The notes under the pieces were generated by a model that was not told the origin of the DNA, did no database searches, and saw only the letters and a program-made list of their open reading frames with translations. A stretch of DNA of 64,000 nt. Source: Chaetoceros tenuissimus (taxonomy: Eukaryota > Bacillariophyta > Thalassiosirophyceae > Chaetocerotales > Chaetocerotaceae). Where the stretch lies: NCBI GenBank assembly GCA_021927905.1, contig BLLK01000045.1, positions 2,046,001-2,110,000 on the forward strand, given 5' to 3'. A program made the position numbers and the translations under genes. Of this stretch, positions 39,271-49,613 are shown piece after piece (the first letter of the stretch is position 1; every line of letters starts with the position of its first letter).

Positions 39271-41628
39271 TCATGGATCAAATTTTCGAAAAATACTATT
39301 GTCAGAACGCAACCTCTCATTTTCTAGCTCCAATTCTTCAATTCTAGAAATCAGTGCTTTCATTTCATCCGTCTGTTTCCAAATCTTCTGTAGAAGATCA
39401 AGCTGCATACTTTGCATACTTTCTTCAACATCTTCACGAAGTGATTCCACAGCATCTTCGATCATTTCTTCGATTTGCCTCTTTGAAATACTAACTATCT
39501 CATTTGAACCAGATGTCATTGACTTGTCTGTCTTTGTCGTTCTTACAACAGTAGGAGGTTCTTGCGAAAGGTCAGGTTCTGACAACTTTACTTTGGAATC
39601 AACAAGAAAACCATCACCGCTATCATCATCATCATCATCATCTGCTTCCAGTTGTCCAGTTTTTGCAGCCTGTTTTGTGTTTGCACTTGTTTTCAATATT
39701 CGTTGGTACATGGCATCGAAATCTTCCATCATTTGATCTGCAGCTTCTGAAGACGAATCCGATGCATTGTCTCCATAAGCTAAGTCATTAGGTGGAACAT
39801 GTGATTGTACTCTATCATTGAAGGAAACTGATACATCCTTTTTAGCTGTTGATACTGGTTCAGATTTGTCATGCGTCGCAGTAGGAGAAGTGTAGGAAGA
39901 AATCTTGCCCCGATGCGGAGATGAAGTAATTGTTTTGGTTTTGACTATTCGTTTGGTAGCACTTGGAGTAATGGAAGAAGAAGACGTCACTTCACTAGTT
40001 GTCGTGATTTCTTCCTTGGTTTCGCCTTCCGCAATATCATCCAAATTTCTTGCAAGTGGTGACTTGTAACTGGTGGAGGAAGCAGAGTTGCCTATCCGAT
40101 ACGGAGACGACGACGAAGATGACACAACTCTTCTCGTAGTTGTCTTTTTTACTACCTTTTCACTTCTTGAAGAATCCTTCTCACTCTCAGGTCTGGAGCC
40201 GCTCAAATTAGAATTGCCTGTCAAATTACTAAATGAGCCAATGGATGCATTTGATTTCGCAAAAGCAGTAGATGGAATTGACGAATCTGTAGGTCCATCA
40301 TTTTTCGTCATGGAATATGTCGTTCTGGTTATTTCTTTTCGGGTCGGTGTTGATTTTTCGCGTTCTACTGTTACAGCACCATCATCTCCCATGGATATCT
40401 TTTTCTTGACAGAAGATTTTACTGCAGAAGTTGATGTAGACTTGATGGAGGCAAACTGCAACTTTTTGATGGAGTTATCAAAACTATGTTCATCACGAAG
40501 ATCTAATGTGCACAATGGACCTTCACCTGTCTGTCTCAAATCATAGGTAAATACCAATCCCGATTCCGTTCCAACTGCCCAGGTATATCCATCATGATGA
40601 AAAGCAAATGAAGTCAATCCCTTCTTCAATGCTGCAAACTCCGGATTTGAGATAAAATGATCCCATGGTCTAATCGTTTGAACAGTCTTTTGTGACTCTA
40701 AATCATGAAATGCCACAGTACCATCCTTGGAGCAGCTAGCAACCAGCATTGGATTGATGGGTGAAAACGCTACATCTGTGACTGAATCTGAATGTCTACT
40801 TTGCAGTACAAGTTGTGGTGTATCACTCACACCAATTCCACTGATTGATTTTTCTTGAGTTAGATTTTGAATTGCGCCAATAGAGCAATCCCAAAGCAGT
40901 AAACTACCATCTTGAGTCCCCACTAATAATGATTTATTGTCAACTGATGAAAATTCAAAACATGATGCTTTCCCTCCATAAAGATATGGCTTTGTCTGCA
41001 AAACTGCGACTCGTGATCCACTTTTTAAATGAAATAGCTCTATAGCAATACGATTTATAGAACAAGATGGCGATGAACCATGTAATGCCACAACATGTGT
41101 ATCAGTTGGATCCATGCACGCCTTCAAACAAGATGGCCTAGCACTACTGCTACTAGATGCATCATGATTTTTCATTTTGAAACAACGCACGCGAGCTACC
41201 TTTTTCATGTCCCAAACTGATGCTGCCCCACTTTTATCAGAGATACAAATATATCTTGATTTTGCAGTCTTGCCTCCAAATGATATACTAGTTGCCTCTG
41301 ATGTGAGACTACTTGATTGAAAATTAGAAAAAGATTCAATTTGCTTCTTTGTTGTAAAATGTGTCAACACGACATTGTCTAAACTGGAACTTGATGTAGA
41401 ATTTGAACACGATACAAATACCTGGCCACTATGGTTCCATGCAATGTCGTTTACAGAGTCTCTGTCATGAGGTTGAAATTGTTCAAGTCCAGCACCTTTG
41501 CCTGCCAAAGATTTCGCATCGAAAATGCTGCTTGCTTGAGTTTGGAGAGATGATTTAGAAATGTCCCATGCTGTAATTTTTGATCCGCAAGCTACTCCCA
41601 GCAGAGGATTTGATTCAGTTGAACTCAT
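39271..41628 (-). CDS. NEDD1: NEDD1-like gamma-tubulin recruitment factor (WD40 plus coiled coil)
   Basis: Single exon, 785 residues. The N-terminal about 390 residues form WD40 blades (LLGVACGSKITAWDIS, VNDIAWNHSGQVFVSCS, VTDVAFSPINPMLVASCSKDGTVAFHDLESQKTVQTI, LTSFAFHHDGYTWAVGTESGLVFTYDLR). A long Ser/Thr-rich, low-complexity middle follows, and the last 60 residues are a coiled coil (LREDVEESMQSMQLDLLQKIWKQ, then ISRIEELELENERLRS). This order is that of NEDD1, which ties the gamma-tubulin ring complex to spindle poles through its C-terminal helix. The low-complexity part carries many S/TP sites that mitotic kinases could use. Convergent with PRP17, 93 bp apart. Confidence 0.85.
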   Translation of the reverse strand: MSSTESNPLLGVACGSKITAWDISKSSLQTQASSIFDAKSLAGKGAGLEQFQPHDRDSVNDIAWNHSGQVFVSCSNSTSSSSLDNVVLTHFTTKKQIESFSNFQSSSLTSEATSISFGGKTAKSRYICISDKSGAASVWDMKKVARVRCFKMKNHDASSSSSARPSCLKACMDPTDTHVVALHGSSPSCSINRIAIELFHLKSGSRVAVLQTKPYLYGGKASCFEFSSVDNKSLLVGTQDGSLLLWDCSIGAIQNLTQEKSISGIGVSDTPQLVLQSRHSDSVTDVAFSPINPMLVASCSKDGTVAFHDLESQKTVQTIRPWDHFISNPEFAALKKGLTSFAFHHDGYTWAVGTESGLVFTYDLRQTGEGPLCTLDLRDEHSFDNSIKKLQFASIKSTSTSAVKSSVKKKISMGDDGAVTVEREKSTPTRKEITRTTYSMTKNDGPTDSSIPSTAFAKSNASIGSFSNLTGNSNLSGSRPESEKDSSRSEKVVKKTTTRRVVSSSSSSPYRIGNSASSTSYKSPLARNLDDIAEGETKEEITTTSEVTSSSSITPSATKRIVKTKTITSSPHRGKISSYTSPTATHDKSEPVSTAKKDVSVSFNDRVQSHVPPNDLAYGDNASDSSSEAADQMMEDFDAMYQRILKTSANTKQAAKTGQLEADDDDDDDSGDGFLVDSKVKLSEPDLSQEPPTVVRTTKTDKSMTSGSNEIVSISKRQIEEMIEDAVESLREDVEESMQSMQLDLLQKIWKQTDEMKALISRIEELELENERLRSDNSIFRKFDP

Positions 41629-42921
41629 ATCTGCTCAACTTTGTTTGTTTTTATTTTTGCAAGTTCGAGTATGATGGAGTGTTGTGGTGATACCTTAGTC
41701 GTCTCGTGGTATCTTCATTTCTGTTCCTTTTAGTAGAGTAAGCCTGACAACTTGGTTCCGGCGCGCCAAAAAAATTCATAAGTCCGGCTGTCGTAATCAG
41801 ATTTCACTTTTTAGCACGGTTTTGGAAAGCTCTCGACGAGAGCTTTCGATTGAGGTACTGTTCGAATCAATCCAATAGAAACTCGATGATTTATAAAACA
41901 AAAACTATAATCCAAAGTCTGACTGAAAATTAGGATTTCCTGACTTATTTGGTTACATACATTTCCGTAACAAAGTGCTAAAAATAGGGGTCAAAATGCA
42001 TTTATTACTCCATTTGAGCATTTAATACGCACTCTTTTGTATATTATTACTTGAAGTTGCTATTTGATGCATGATTATAAGTATGTTCATAATATATTAA
42101 AGTTCTATTCAAAAGCATTTGCCCTTCCTCTATATGTTGGCATGCATATCTCGACTGCCCCGAGTTCCTAGTCTTTCGCAGATTTTTGAATATTTTCAAA
42201 ACCAACCCAACAAAGTTTAAAATATATGCAAAAACATTTCAAAATGAAAGTAAGCTTTGATATTAGCTTTAACTTGAAATTATGATGGGGTTGATGATGT
42301 CTCATAATGATTTGATAATCCAATTTGATCAAATAGCCCAAAATTTGTTCTTTTGACCAATGACCTCACACTGTTTTGAGCAAGTTATGCATTAGTGTAT
42401 GTCTGTAATGTGTGCAACCACTGCCCAGTTGAGAACAGTAGAAGTATATTTATGCATTTAATTGAATCATCGCATGGTATATCAAAGATATAGGCACACT
42501 TCTCTACATTTCATAGAAAAGGATTAAGGCAACTCTAAATTTACAGTGATCAACAGATCACACGTACTTCATCGTATGTACAGATGAGAATTTTCAATAT
42601 TTTGGAGCAGCGATTGATAGAAGTCAATTTTTATTGCAGAAATGAAAAGATCTCAGTGAGACGAATCGATAGGTACCCAGACATGTACTGAGAAACTAAA
42701 ATTGATGGAGAAAAAAATTGTTGAAGTTTATCGCGTAGCTAGTTAGGCAGATCCCAAAATCCCGAAAACCAAATAAGTAAGTCCACCAAATATCTCCGGC
42801 TTACTCTAGTTCTATCTTGCATTTTTCAAATTTCCAGTCTTGGTTCTAAACTGCCACTTAACCGTTATCCAAGTGATTCTTTTCACCTTTTCATTTCATT
42901 CTCCTTTAGTTTAATGGTATT
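41629..42921. other. 1.3-kb intergenic region
   Basis: AT-rich region, promoter of NEDD1 on the left. Features noticed: a GGCGCGCC palindrome near 41759 and a CTCTCGACGAGAG inverted repeat near 41830-41842. No gene recognised. Confidence 0.4.
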
Positions 42922-44327
42922 TTAGTCCTCTCCTATTTTTCTCTTTTTGGCATCAGGCTCATCAGGCTTTAAAGCAAATAGATCTACACATTCTTCTTCT
43001 TCGTCCCCATCAACATCGCTCGCTTCATCCTCTTCAAGAAATGCTTCATCCCCGAAGTCATCGTCAAAGTCATCGTCAGCATCATCCGCATTTTCCAACA
43101 TTGCTTCTAGCATGGCCTCATCTTCTTCTTCACTATCATTTCCACTTTCAATATCAATATTTTTCGTTTGTTGATGATGTTTGCTTTCCTCTGATTTTGT
43201 TGATTCTCCCTCTCTACATTCCTTCATTGCCTTGACAAACTCCATTGACACTTTCTTGTAGTAACCTTCGTCCAGTTCATCTCTATTTTCTTTACAATAT
43301 TCATAGCAAGCGCGTATAGTTTCCTTCGGTAGATCAAACCTTTGATAATAAATGAGTAATTGGGCACAAACTAGTAACAAACGTATTTCAAAGGGTGGTG
43401 GTGACATATTTTTGAGATACAATTCATACTTTTTCAAATAGGGTTTCTCAAATGATACATCACTGCAAACAAAAGATATCGCAATCCGTGGATTATCAAC
43501 ATAATCTACATCGCCTTTTGAGCCCCAGTGGATTATCCTGTGGGTGAATGCCACAGACTCACCAACGTTTCTTGGAAGTGCACGTATATTTTGATAGGAT
43601 TGCTTATCTTGTAAACAACGAGACAGAGGTTGATGACATTATCATCTTGATCTTCGTTCTCATCGTCATCTTCCTTATCATCGCCCTTCATATATCCTGG
43701 ATCGTATTGTTTTGGGATTACATAAAGACAACTATTTTGGGGTGTAGCATTTGTCAAAGCAATCCATAATGTAATATATTTTGCTTGTCCATCTTCATGG
43801 AAAGAACTTGGAACCACTTCATTTGAAGGCTGGCGATCACGATGTGGACTAAATCCTGATGCGCCCTCAGAAGGATCAATGTACCAAGCCAAGATATCGA
43901 AATTAAATATATTCTTTTCATGATTTGTTTGTGAAATGATTTGTTGCGTCGATGGATGAAAGGCTAGTTCCCATGCTTCGTCAAATAAAAGTATGTATGT
44001 GGCTGGTAAGCCATAATTCTTATGCAGAAATGTAATACCTTTCGCCAAGTTCGAAATCAAGGTATTGAGATGGGACTCTTGTTTGGTATTGGAAACCATC
44101 TTTTCTAAGCTTGGGACTAGTGTGTAGCCAGTATTACGGATTCTATCGCGAAGATCATTGTTGTTGCTTTCCAACATAGCTTCATTATTCCTTGTCCATG
44201 GCTTGGATGTGGTTAAATTTACAGATGCTTCCTTCAACATGTCTTGCCAAAACCTTGTATCAATCCATTGTGATCGGTTCTTGGATGTAAAAAGGGATGC
44301 AAGAACTGGTCTTTCGTCAGCAGCCAT
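42922..44327 (-). CDS. Phytanoyl-CoA-dioxygenase-like 2OG-Fe(II) oxygenase, two exons
   Basis: Exon 44327-43638 ends at an acidic stretch; the frame then resumes at 43602 and runs to 42922. The join needs a 35-base intron (GTCATC...GATAAG) and gives 456 residues with the expected wording (QSYQNIRALPRNVGESVAFTHRIIHWGS). The iron triad is visible: HRD (His-X-Asp) in FSPHRDRQPS and the distal His in FTHRIIHWGS, with the Arg of NPRIAISF as the likely 2-oxoglutarate contact. The fold matches PhyH-like enzymes that hydroxylate small molecules or lipids. The C-terminal 90 residues are very acidic, ending in a basic KKRKIGED that resembles a nuclear signal. The donor GTCATC is weak, so a frame break rather than an intron cannot be excluded. 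Confidence 0.78.
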
Positions 44328-44679
44328 TTTCTAGTCTCGTAATTTATAGAATAGGTTTTTCTGCCTCTTTATCGCACTGCAGTTCAAACCGAAAATTTTC
44401 AAGTTCTAGCACGAACACAGCTGTTAATGTACAAGAACATGTATCTACATCTACATATCATCCTCTGAGATAAGATCATCGTTGTTATTGGTTGGTGTTC
44501 GTAGCTTTCTGTGTGGCCAGCAGATTTTTTCTAAGTAAGTCGTGCTTTCCCCCACTAAATACGAGTATGCCGCTTCCCCCCCCCCTTTCTACATCTTTTG
44601 CTTCTAGCTAGTCAAAAACAAAAAGGGAAGAAAGGCAACAGAATCAATCGACTTTTAGTTAGATAGTTCATTAGTGTTA
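44328..44679. other. Host intergenic sequence left of the transposon
   Basis: 352 bp between the oxygenase start and the transposon. It holds a run of about 13 C near 44575-44587. With the 93 bp on the other side of the transposon it would form a 0.45-kb divergent promoter shared by the oxygenase and EMC4. Confidence 0.45.
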
Positions 44680-44704
44680 GGGTCGTTCCCAGCAACCATC
44701 ACGA
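44680..44704 (+). repeat. Left terminal inverted repeat of the Harbinger element
   Basis: GGGTCGTTCCCAGCAACCAT followed by a 9-bp tandem motif (CCATCACGA) repeated toward 44717. Pairs with 49590-49613. Confidence 0.85.
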
Positions 44705-44776
44705 CCATCACGACCATCACCAATCAGGTAATGAGTCCCCATTTACTAACTCTATTGGGATAAAAATGGTGATGGT

Positions 44777-44834
44777 ACCATCACACGTGATGGTTGTGAT
44801 GAAAAAAATCATCACGACCATCACACGTGATGGT
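44777..44834. repeat. Two subterminal palindromes (ACCATCACACGTGATGGT)
   Basis: The 18-bp near-palindrome occurs at 44777-44794 and again at 44817-44834; a third copy with one change lies at 49581-49598 next to the right end. Each is centred on CACGTG. Paired copies close to both ends are what one expects of transposase or accessory-protein binding sites. Confidence 0.8.
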
Positions 44835-44997
44835 ACCATCACCAAATTGGCAAATCCAAAAATTAATCTTGTAAACAAAAAATGAGACTAACATATCTAA
44901 ATATATGAATTTTAATAATCATGGCGCCACATTCATTTTACAACACAAAACATGGCACCAATTTCTGGCGTGAGGTGTAATGCCATAAAATACAATC

Positions 44998-46248
44998 ATG
45001 AACGAGGAAGCAGTTCCAATCTCAATCACCACCAGAACCAATAGTATTGATTCAGAGTCTTCTATATCTGTATCTTTGTCTTCTCCAGATCCACGTGAGG
45101 ATGCAAAGCAGAAGAGGGCGAGGCAATTTAAATTTGGTCAAACCATGGTTTATGAGGACTTTGACTTTGAGAAGAAAGATAATGGTACTATTATCATCAA
45201 AACTGTTCGTGGTCTACCTTTTTTGGGTTTTAAAGCAGACATGCTAAAAGGTATTTGTTCTACCCTTGGAATCAAATACACTGGAAAAAGGGTTGAGGAG
45301 ATGAGAAGAGACATTAGTAACACACTTTCTGTAAAAGAAGAGCTCGGTAAGGTTGCAAATGGCTCCACGAAGAATAATGTAAAAAGAGCCCCTCCAAAAG
45401 ATGCTTGCCCTGTTTACATTAAAGATGCTGGTACATACGATGAAACTTTTCTCAAGCTTGTAAATGTAATCTTACATGAAAGCGCAAGAGCTTCCTATCT
45501 TACCCTTTTTGAGAAGTATGACAGAGAGGATTATGATACCCGCACCCCCAAAAAGGAAGCGATTCAGAAGTTAACAAACTTCTATAACAACCCTCCGGAA
45601 GATGTTATGGCTCTTGGCCTTGACAAATTTCCAGAGTTGAAGGAGAGGTTCCCATCTGTACAAGATAATGACCCAATTTCTGCTTCTGAGATCAAGGAAG
45701 ATGATATGATGCGCTGCATCCATCACCTCAATAAATTATACAGATCAGACCGGAACAAGAAGAACAAAAGTGGCCATCACCAACCATTTGGTGACTATGC
45801 CAGCAAATCTTTTGTTCTCTATTATCATCTACGTCTTGAAAAAAGTGGTAGTGCTGGGCTTGAAAATGTTGCGTATGCTCAACTTCCTTCAAATGTTTTC
45901 AATACATCTGAAAGTTCTACTGTTGTTTCTAATGACACTTCCAAATCTACTAAGAAAAGAAGTAGTGGAATTGTAGAGACCTTGAAGAAGAAGCAGCTGA
46001 AGCTGCTCGAGCAAAAGCTTCAGCAGAATGAAAAGGATAACGACGTTGGAGAATCTGCTGTTGAAAGAAATAAGGCAATTGCAAAATTCATGTCTGCTGG
46101 TACTCGAGCTGCATTGATGGACCAATTCAAGAAATTGCGCCAAGACATTAGAGCTGCAGAAGAAGAAGAAGATACTGAGGAAAATGCTGAATTTATTGCC
46201 ATCTTGAAGGCAGAATTGAACAATGTACGTAGTCAACTTGGGGTATAA
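44998..46248 (+). CDS. Harbinger accessory ORF (DNA-binding partner), SAP-like
   Basis: 416 residues inside the transposon, starting 320 bp from its left end. No classic Myb/SANT repeat was seen, which is what many Harbinger elements encode as the transposase partner. Instead residues about 77-110 (FKADMLKGICSTLGIKYTGKRVEEMRRDI) look like a SAP-type helix-extension-helix DNA-binding motif. A central conserved-looking block follows (FLKLVNVILHESARASYLTLFEKYDRED ... FGDYASKSFVLYYHLRLEKSG), and the C-terminal 100 residues are a charged coiled coil (TLKKKQLKLLEQKLQQNEKDND; DTEENAEFIAILKAELNNVRSQL). In this family the partner carries the transposase into the nucleus and to the ends; that role is inferred here from position. 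Confidence 0.75.
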   Translation: MNEEAVPISITTRTNSIDSESSISVSLSSPDPREDAKQKRARQFKFGQTMVYEDFDFEKKDNGTIIIKTVRGLPFLGFKADMLKGICSTLGIKYTGKRVEEMRRDISNTLSVKEELGKVANGSTKNNVKRAPPKDACPVYIKDAGTYDETFLKLVNVILHESARASYLTLFEKYDREDYDTRTPKKEAIQKLTNFYNNPPEDVMALGLDKFPELKERFPSVQDNDPISASEIKEDDMMRCIHHLNKLYRSDRNKKNKSGHHQPFGDYASKSFVLYYHLRLEKSGSAGLENVAYAQLPSNVFNTSESSTVVSNDTSKSTKKRSSGIVETLKKKQLKLLEQKLQQNEKDNDVGESAVERNKAIAKFMSAGTRAALMDQFKKLRQDIRAAEEEEDTEENAEFIAILKAELNNVRSQLGV

Positions 46249-46784
46249 ATTGACTATAAAAATGTCGGGGATTGAAAAATTAATTTAAAATAAAAAAAAA
46301 ACAAAAGGGGAGACCCAAGGTTTGTTAGGTTTCTCGGTAAAGGCTCTGACTGCACAGGTTTGCAGTTAGAGTTGGATGCCTGCTAAAGGAAGAGTATGTT
46401 AGAGTTTTCCACCAGACTCCTTAAAACCCAAATTGCTAAAAAGTATGGTCTGTGCCCCCATTGGAAAAAATCCAATCGCCTGTAGAAGGTCAACTAGGAA
46501 GGTTATTGTACTGCAATAGATTGCAGGGGCTGGCTTACATCCACAGAATAATTACTCGTGGCCTTGAGAGGTAAAACCTCGCTATCCTCTCCGAGTTTGT
46601 TACAACTCAGAGAGAGATGGAGCTAGTAATTAATCACCACCACCACTCTACGATATCATCGTCGCAGTCTCCCTAGTGTAAGCTAGCTTTGAAAGAACAT
46701 AAGGGCAGGAAGGTTATTGAACCAACCTGTACCAGTTGGGGACAGCTGTAAAAATCTTGACGATTGACATTTTATTATTATAAT
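46249..46784. other. Structured non-coding spacer inside the transposon
   Basis: The sequence between the two convergent transposon genes is richer in G+C and in hairpins than its surroundings. An 11-bp stem lies at 46344-46354/46361-46371 (CTCTGACTGCA with TGCAGTTAGAG), and a second near-perfect stem at 46587-46597/46604-46614. AGGAAGGTTATTG occurs twice (46496-46508, 46707-46719). No tRNA, 5S or known ribozyme core was recognised. Confidence 0.5.
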
Positions 46785-48217
46785 TTATACTGATGGAGAA
46801 AAATATTCTAAATCTATCATGTCTGCATCCAAGTTTTCCTGTAGCAATTTGTATCTCTCTTGTCGTACTCTATTATGGTGTGGGCTTTGTAACGAATTTT
46901 GATGTATCAAATCAACCAATGCTTGTCGGAGTATAGAGGATCCAACCGGGGATTCAAACTCTTCTGGAATTGTAGGCATATATGCAAGGTCAAAGGGTGC
47001 ATTTGTAGAAACATGTGATCCGCTGGACAAGGATTCATCATCCTCAGATGCCCATATATCTTTAACTTTTTTGTCATTATCAATAACAAAATTGTGGAGT
47101 CTTGCGCATGCCATTAGAATTTTTGAATTTGTTTCCAAAGAATTTTGCAACGTTGAAGTCAAAATCCACCACTTTCGAACTAATCTTGCAAAAGCCATTT
47201 CAATTCTAATTCTCAGCTGTGATAAAAAAAAGTTGAAGGCATCCTTATCATTGTTTGCACGTTGGCTACCAGTGAAGGGAATGAGAAGTCGATCAGACAA
47301 GTCATACGCAGCATCGCCAACAACATATTTCCCCAAGTCTAAACCATTTATGTAATTGAGTAGATCATTACAAAATGTAATGGAAACACTGTCGTTTGTC
47401 TTTCCAGGTGCAGCAACTGCAAAGAAAAGAAATCGTAACTTGGCATCACACATAGCCTGTACATTCAACCCGTAGTCTTGGTAATGGCCAGAGTAGTATG
47501 CCCCTGGGTTGAAATTTGACTCAGCCATTGTAGGGCACTTGCAACTCTGGAAGAAACCATCAACTGCACCTACAACTCTACCATTGTGTATATCACAAGT
47601 TGATATTTCTGTGAAACCTCTCGCAACATTTTCAATCTCTTCATTGGTCGAAGGTAAGCAAATCCTCAATTCCTCACTATTCAAGACTGCATCAATAAAT
47701 TGGTCACGGAATCTATATGTTTCAGTTCTTGAAAGGTTGAATATATCCATTAAATCAGTGTATTTTGAACCAGCAAGATAACGAAGGCCACATGCAGCTA
47801 TAATCTCAGGGGGACAAATTCACCTCTTCGTGATTTGGTGATATCCCTATGTAGAAACGGAGCTAGTATTGAAATCAACAGTTTGAAACATTCATATGAC
47901 ATGCGGTATTTTGCATGGAAACTTTTTTCATGTAAAGATTTGTAAACATGTTCTTCCCACTTCAATCTACTCCTATACCAATATTGGACTTTTTCAGCAA
48001 GATCTGCTGTATCAAAAAGAAGATCTTCTTCATCGTCTTCAATATTGCAAAACGCCTTTATTTCTTCCTCATCAAACAATGTCTCCATAAGTACTTGTAA
48101 GGTATGCACGTCAAGTTGAGAGAGCCCATGACTGATGTCAGCTGATAATAGATTGCCCATGGTATAATGATTATGTCGACGTCGAGCATGTATTTTTGTA
48201 TTTCTCATCGCTCTCAT
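46785..48217 (-). pseudogene. PIF/Harbinger DDE transposase with one frame break
   Basis: Two overlapping reading frames: 48217-47798 codes the N-terminal 139 residues, including a helix-turn-helix-like part (MSYECFKLLISILAPFLHRDI), and 47750-46785 codes the catalytic part. The DDE residues are all present in the second part: Asp64 (GRVVGAVDGFF), Asp146 (KYVVGDAAYDL, followed by LLIPFTG) and Glu184 (RIEMAFARLVRKW). Reading past the join in the second frame gives PPEIIAACGLRYLAGSKYTDL, typical of the family, so the break is a single missing C in a five-C run (47809-47813 as G on the plus strand). It may be a true mutation, a sequencing slip, or programmed slippage. Total length would be near 475 residues, normal for Harbinger. 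Confidence 0.88.
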
Positions 48218-48265
48218 ATCTGAAAGATGATTCTACCTACCGCTAGATTTTTGTGGGACTAAAAG

Positions 48266-49388
48266 GGGCTTAAGTAAAGAGCACTTTCTGCGACATTTTC
48301 TTCAAAACGAAGTTGGTTAGCATTGAAATACATTGTATTCCTAATGAACTATGATAATAGAACCTGCTACATTCAATGATCTGTTTTTCATATATCTTCA
48401 TGTATTGAAAAAGAAGTATGGAAATTTCAAAGGTATTTTTTTATAAGATTTTTCAGCTCAACTGAGTACCAACTTCGCGGGTCTCAACTTGACGCAAAAA
48501 AAATGTAAAACTCAAGTGATCATTATTTTTTGTTTTTTTTTCATGAAAATCATATTCCTATAGATAAATCGATATTTTATATATATAAGAGGATCATTGA
48601 AGTGTTAAATATTGAATTTTGTTGATCTATGATTTTTATAAGCAAAAATCTATAGGTCAAATGTAGTGGTATATATCTAATGCAATTTTCAAGGGAATTT
48701 TTCCCTTCTGCCTTCTGACAAACAAAAGAGATGGTAAAGAATAGATTCCCGAGCAGAAGGGAAAAAAATATTTTGTGTACCATCTGTAATTCAAGATTTT
48801 GTATTTTTCATACAGTCATTGGATTTTTCATACGACATCCGTACGTATTAGAGTGATTGAAAACTGAATCTTCAAAAATTGGCCTAAAAATTTGGATGGT
48901 AAAAATTTGTCCAAAAATTTTCATTTTTCTCGTTTTTCAATCACCAAGTAAAAATTAGAGGAACAAATTTTGATGTGGGGGCTCACAAATTTTTCACCCC
49001 CTCAACGAACTCCATCTTCTCCTCTCGTCTCACCTCTTGTTGCATTACCATTTCATTCTCTTATTCCAATCACTTTATCAGTACAAGCTCGCTTTACATT
49101 GGTAAGAGAGTTGGATAGAGGTCCAATTTTTAGTAGTGATGGGAATAATTTTTTGCATCTCTAAAAATTTGAGTTGGAGCCAATTTTTGAAAAATCTTGA
49201 TTTTTGCCGAGCAAATGTTTTGGGGGGAGGATCAAAAATTTGGGGGGGGGACAAATTTTTAAAAATCGGATCAAAAATTTGCCTTATTTCAATCACTCTA
49301 TTAAACATAGGTTTTGTTATCCCTAAAGGAAATGGTAGAAAATTTTCACTTTGTCGCACCAACTTCGTTTTGGTATTTACTTAAGCCC
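48266..49388. mobile_element. Nested non-autonomous element, about 1.12 kb, inside the Harbinger transposon
   Basis: GGGCTTAAGTAAA at 48266-48278 is repeated in inverse at 49376-49388, and a second block, CAAAACGAAGTTGGT at 48303-48317, is repeated in inverse at 49358-49372. There is no coding capacity between them. The left copy has about 20 extra bases between the two blocks. No clear target duplication was found, so the superfamily is open. Its left edge lies only 48 bp upstream of the transposase start codon. Confidence 0.6.
48851..49298. mobile_element. Nested MITE, 448 bp, mariner-like ends
   Basis: GAGTGATTGAAA at 48851-48862 is mirrored by TTTCAATCACTC at 49287-49298, with TA on both outer sides (48849-48850 and 49299-49300), the target duplication of Tc1/mariner elements. 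The inside is non-coding, full of AAAAATTTG words and runs of G, and can fold on itself. It sits inside the 1.12-kb element, giving three levels of nesting. Confidence 0.6.
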
Positions 49389-49580
49389 TCCAAACACGAC
49401 TGAAAAGTAGCGGCAGGTAGATTCGTGAAATAAAATGGCGCCATATTTTTTGAAAATGATTATTTATTCTAGTTGGGCACCCTCTGAAGGATTTGGGGGG
49501 GATCATATGACAATGGAGATGATTTTGTTGGAAACGGATCATCACAGGAGATGCTCCAACACGGATAATTTGGTGATGAT

Positions 49581-49613
49581 ATCATCACACGTGATGGTTG
49601 TTGGGAACGACCC
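49581..49613 (-). repeat. Right terminal inverted repeat and subterminal palindrome
   Basis: ATCATCACACGTGATGGT (49581-49598) runs directly into the right terminal repeat ending GGGAACGACCC at 49613. It mirrors the left end and its palindromes. Confidence 0.85.

Noticed and set aside
40073-40546. 157-codon open frame on the plus strand
   Set aside because: Antisense to the Ser-rich middle of NEDD1; no independent features.
44570-44590. Run of about 13 C as a possible element end
   Set aside because: Simple homopolymer with no matching inverted partner; the true transposon end is 100 bp further right.
46300-46770. Possible tRNA-derived SINE or group I intron in the transposon spacer
   Set aside because: No A/B box pair, no tRNA cloverleaf and no group I core motifs could be found; only hairpins remain.
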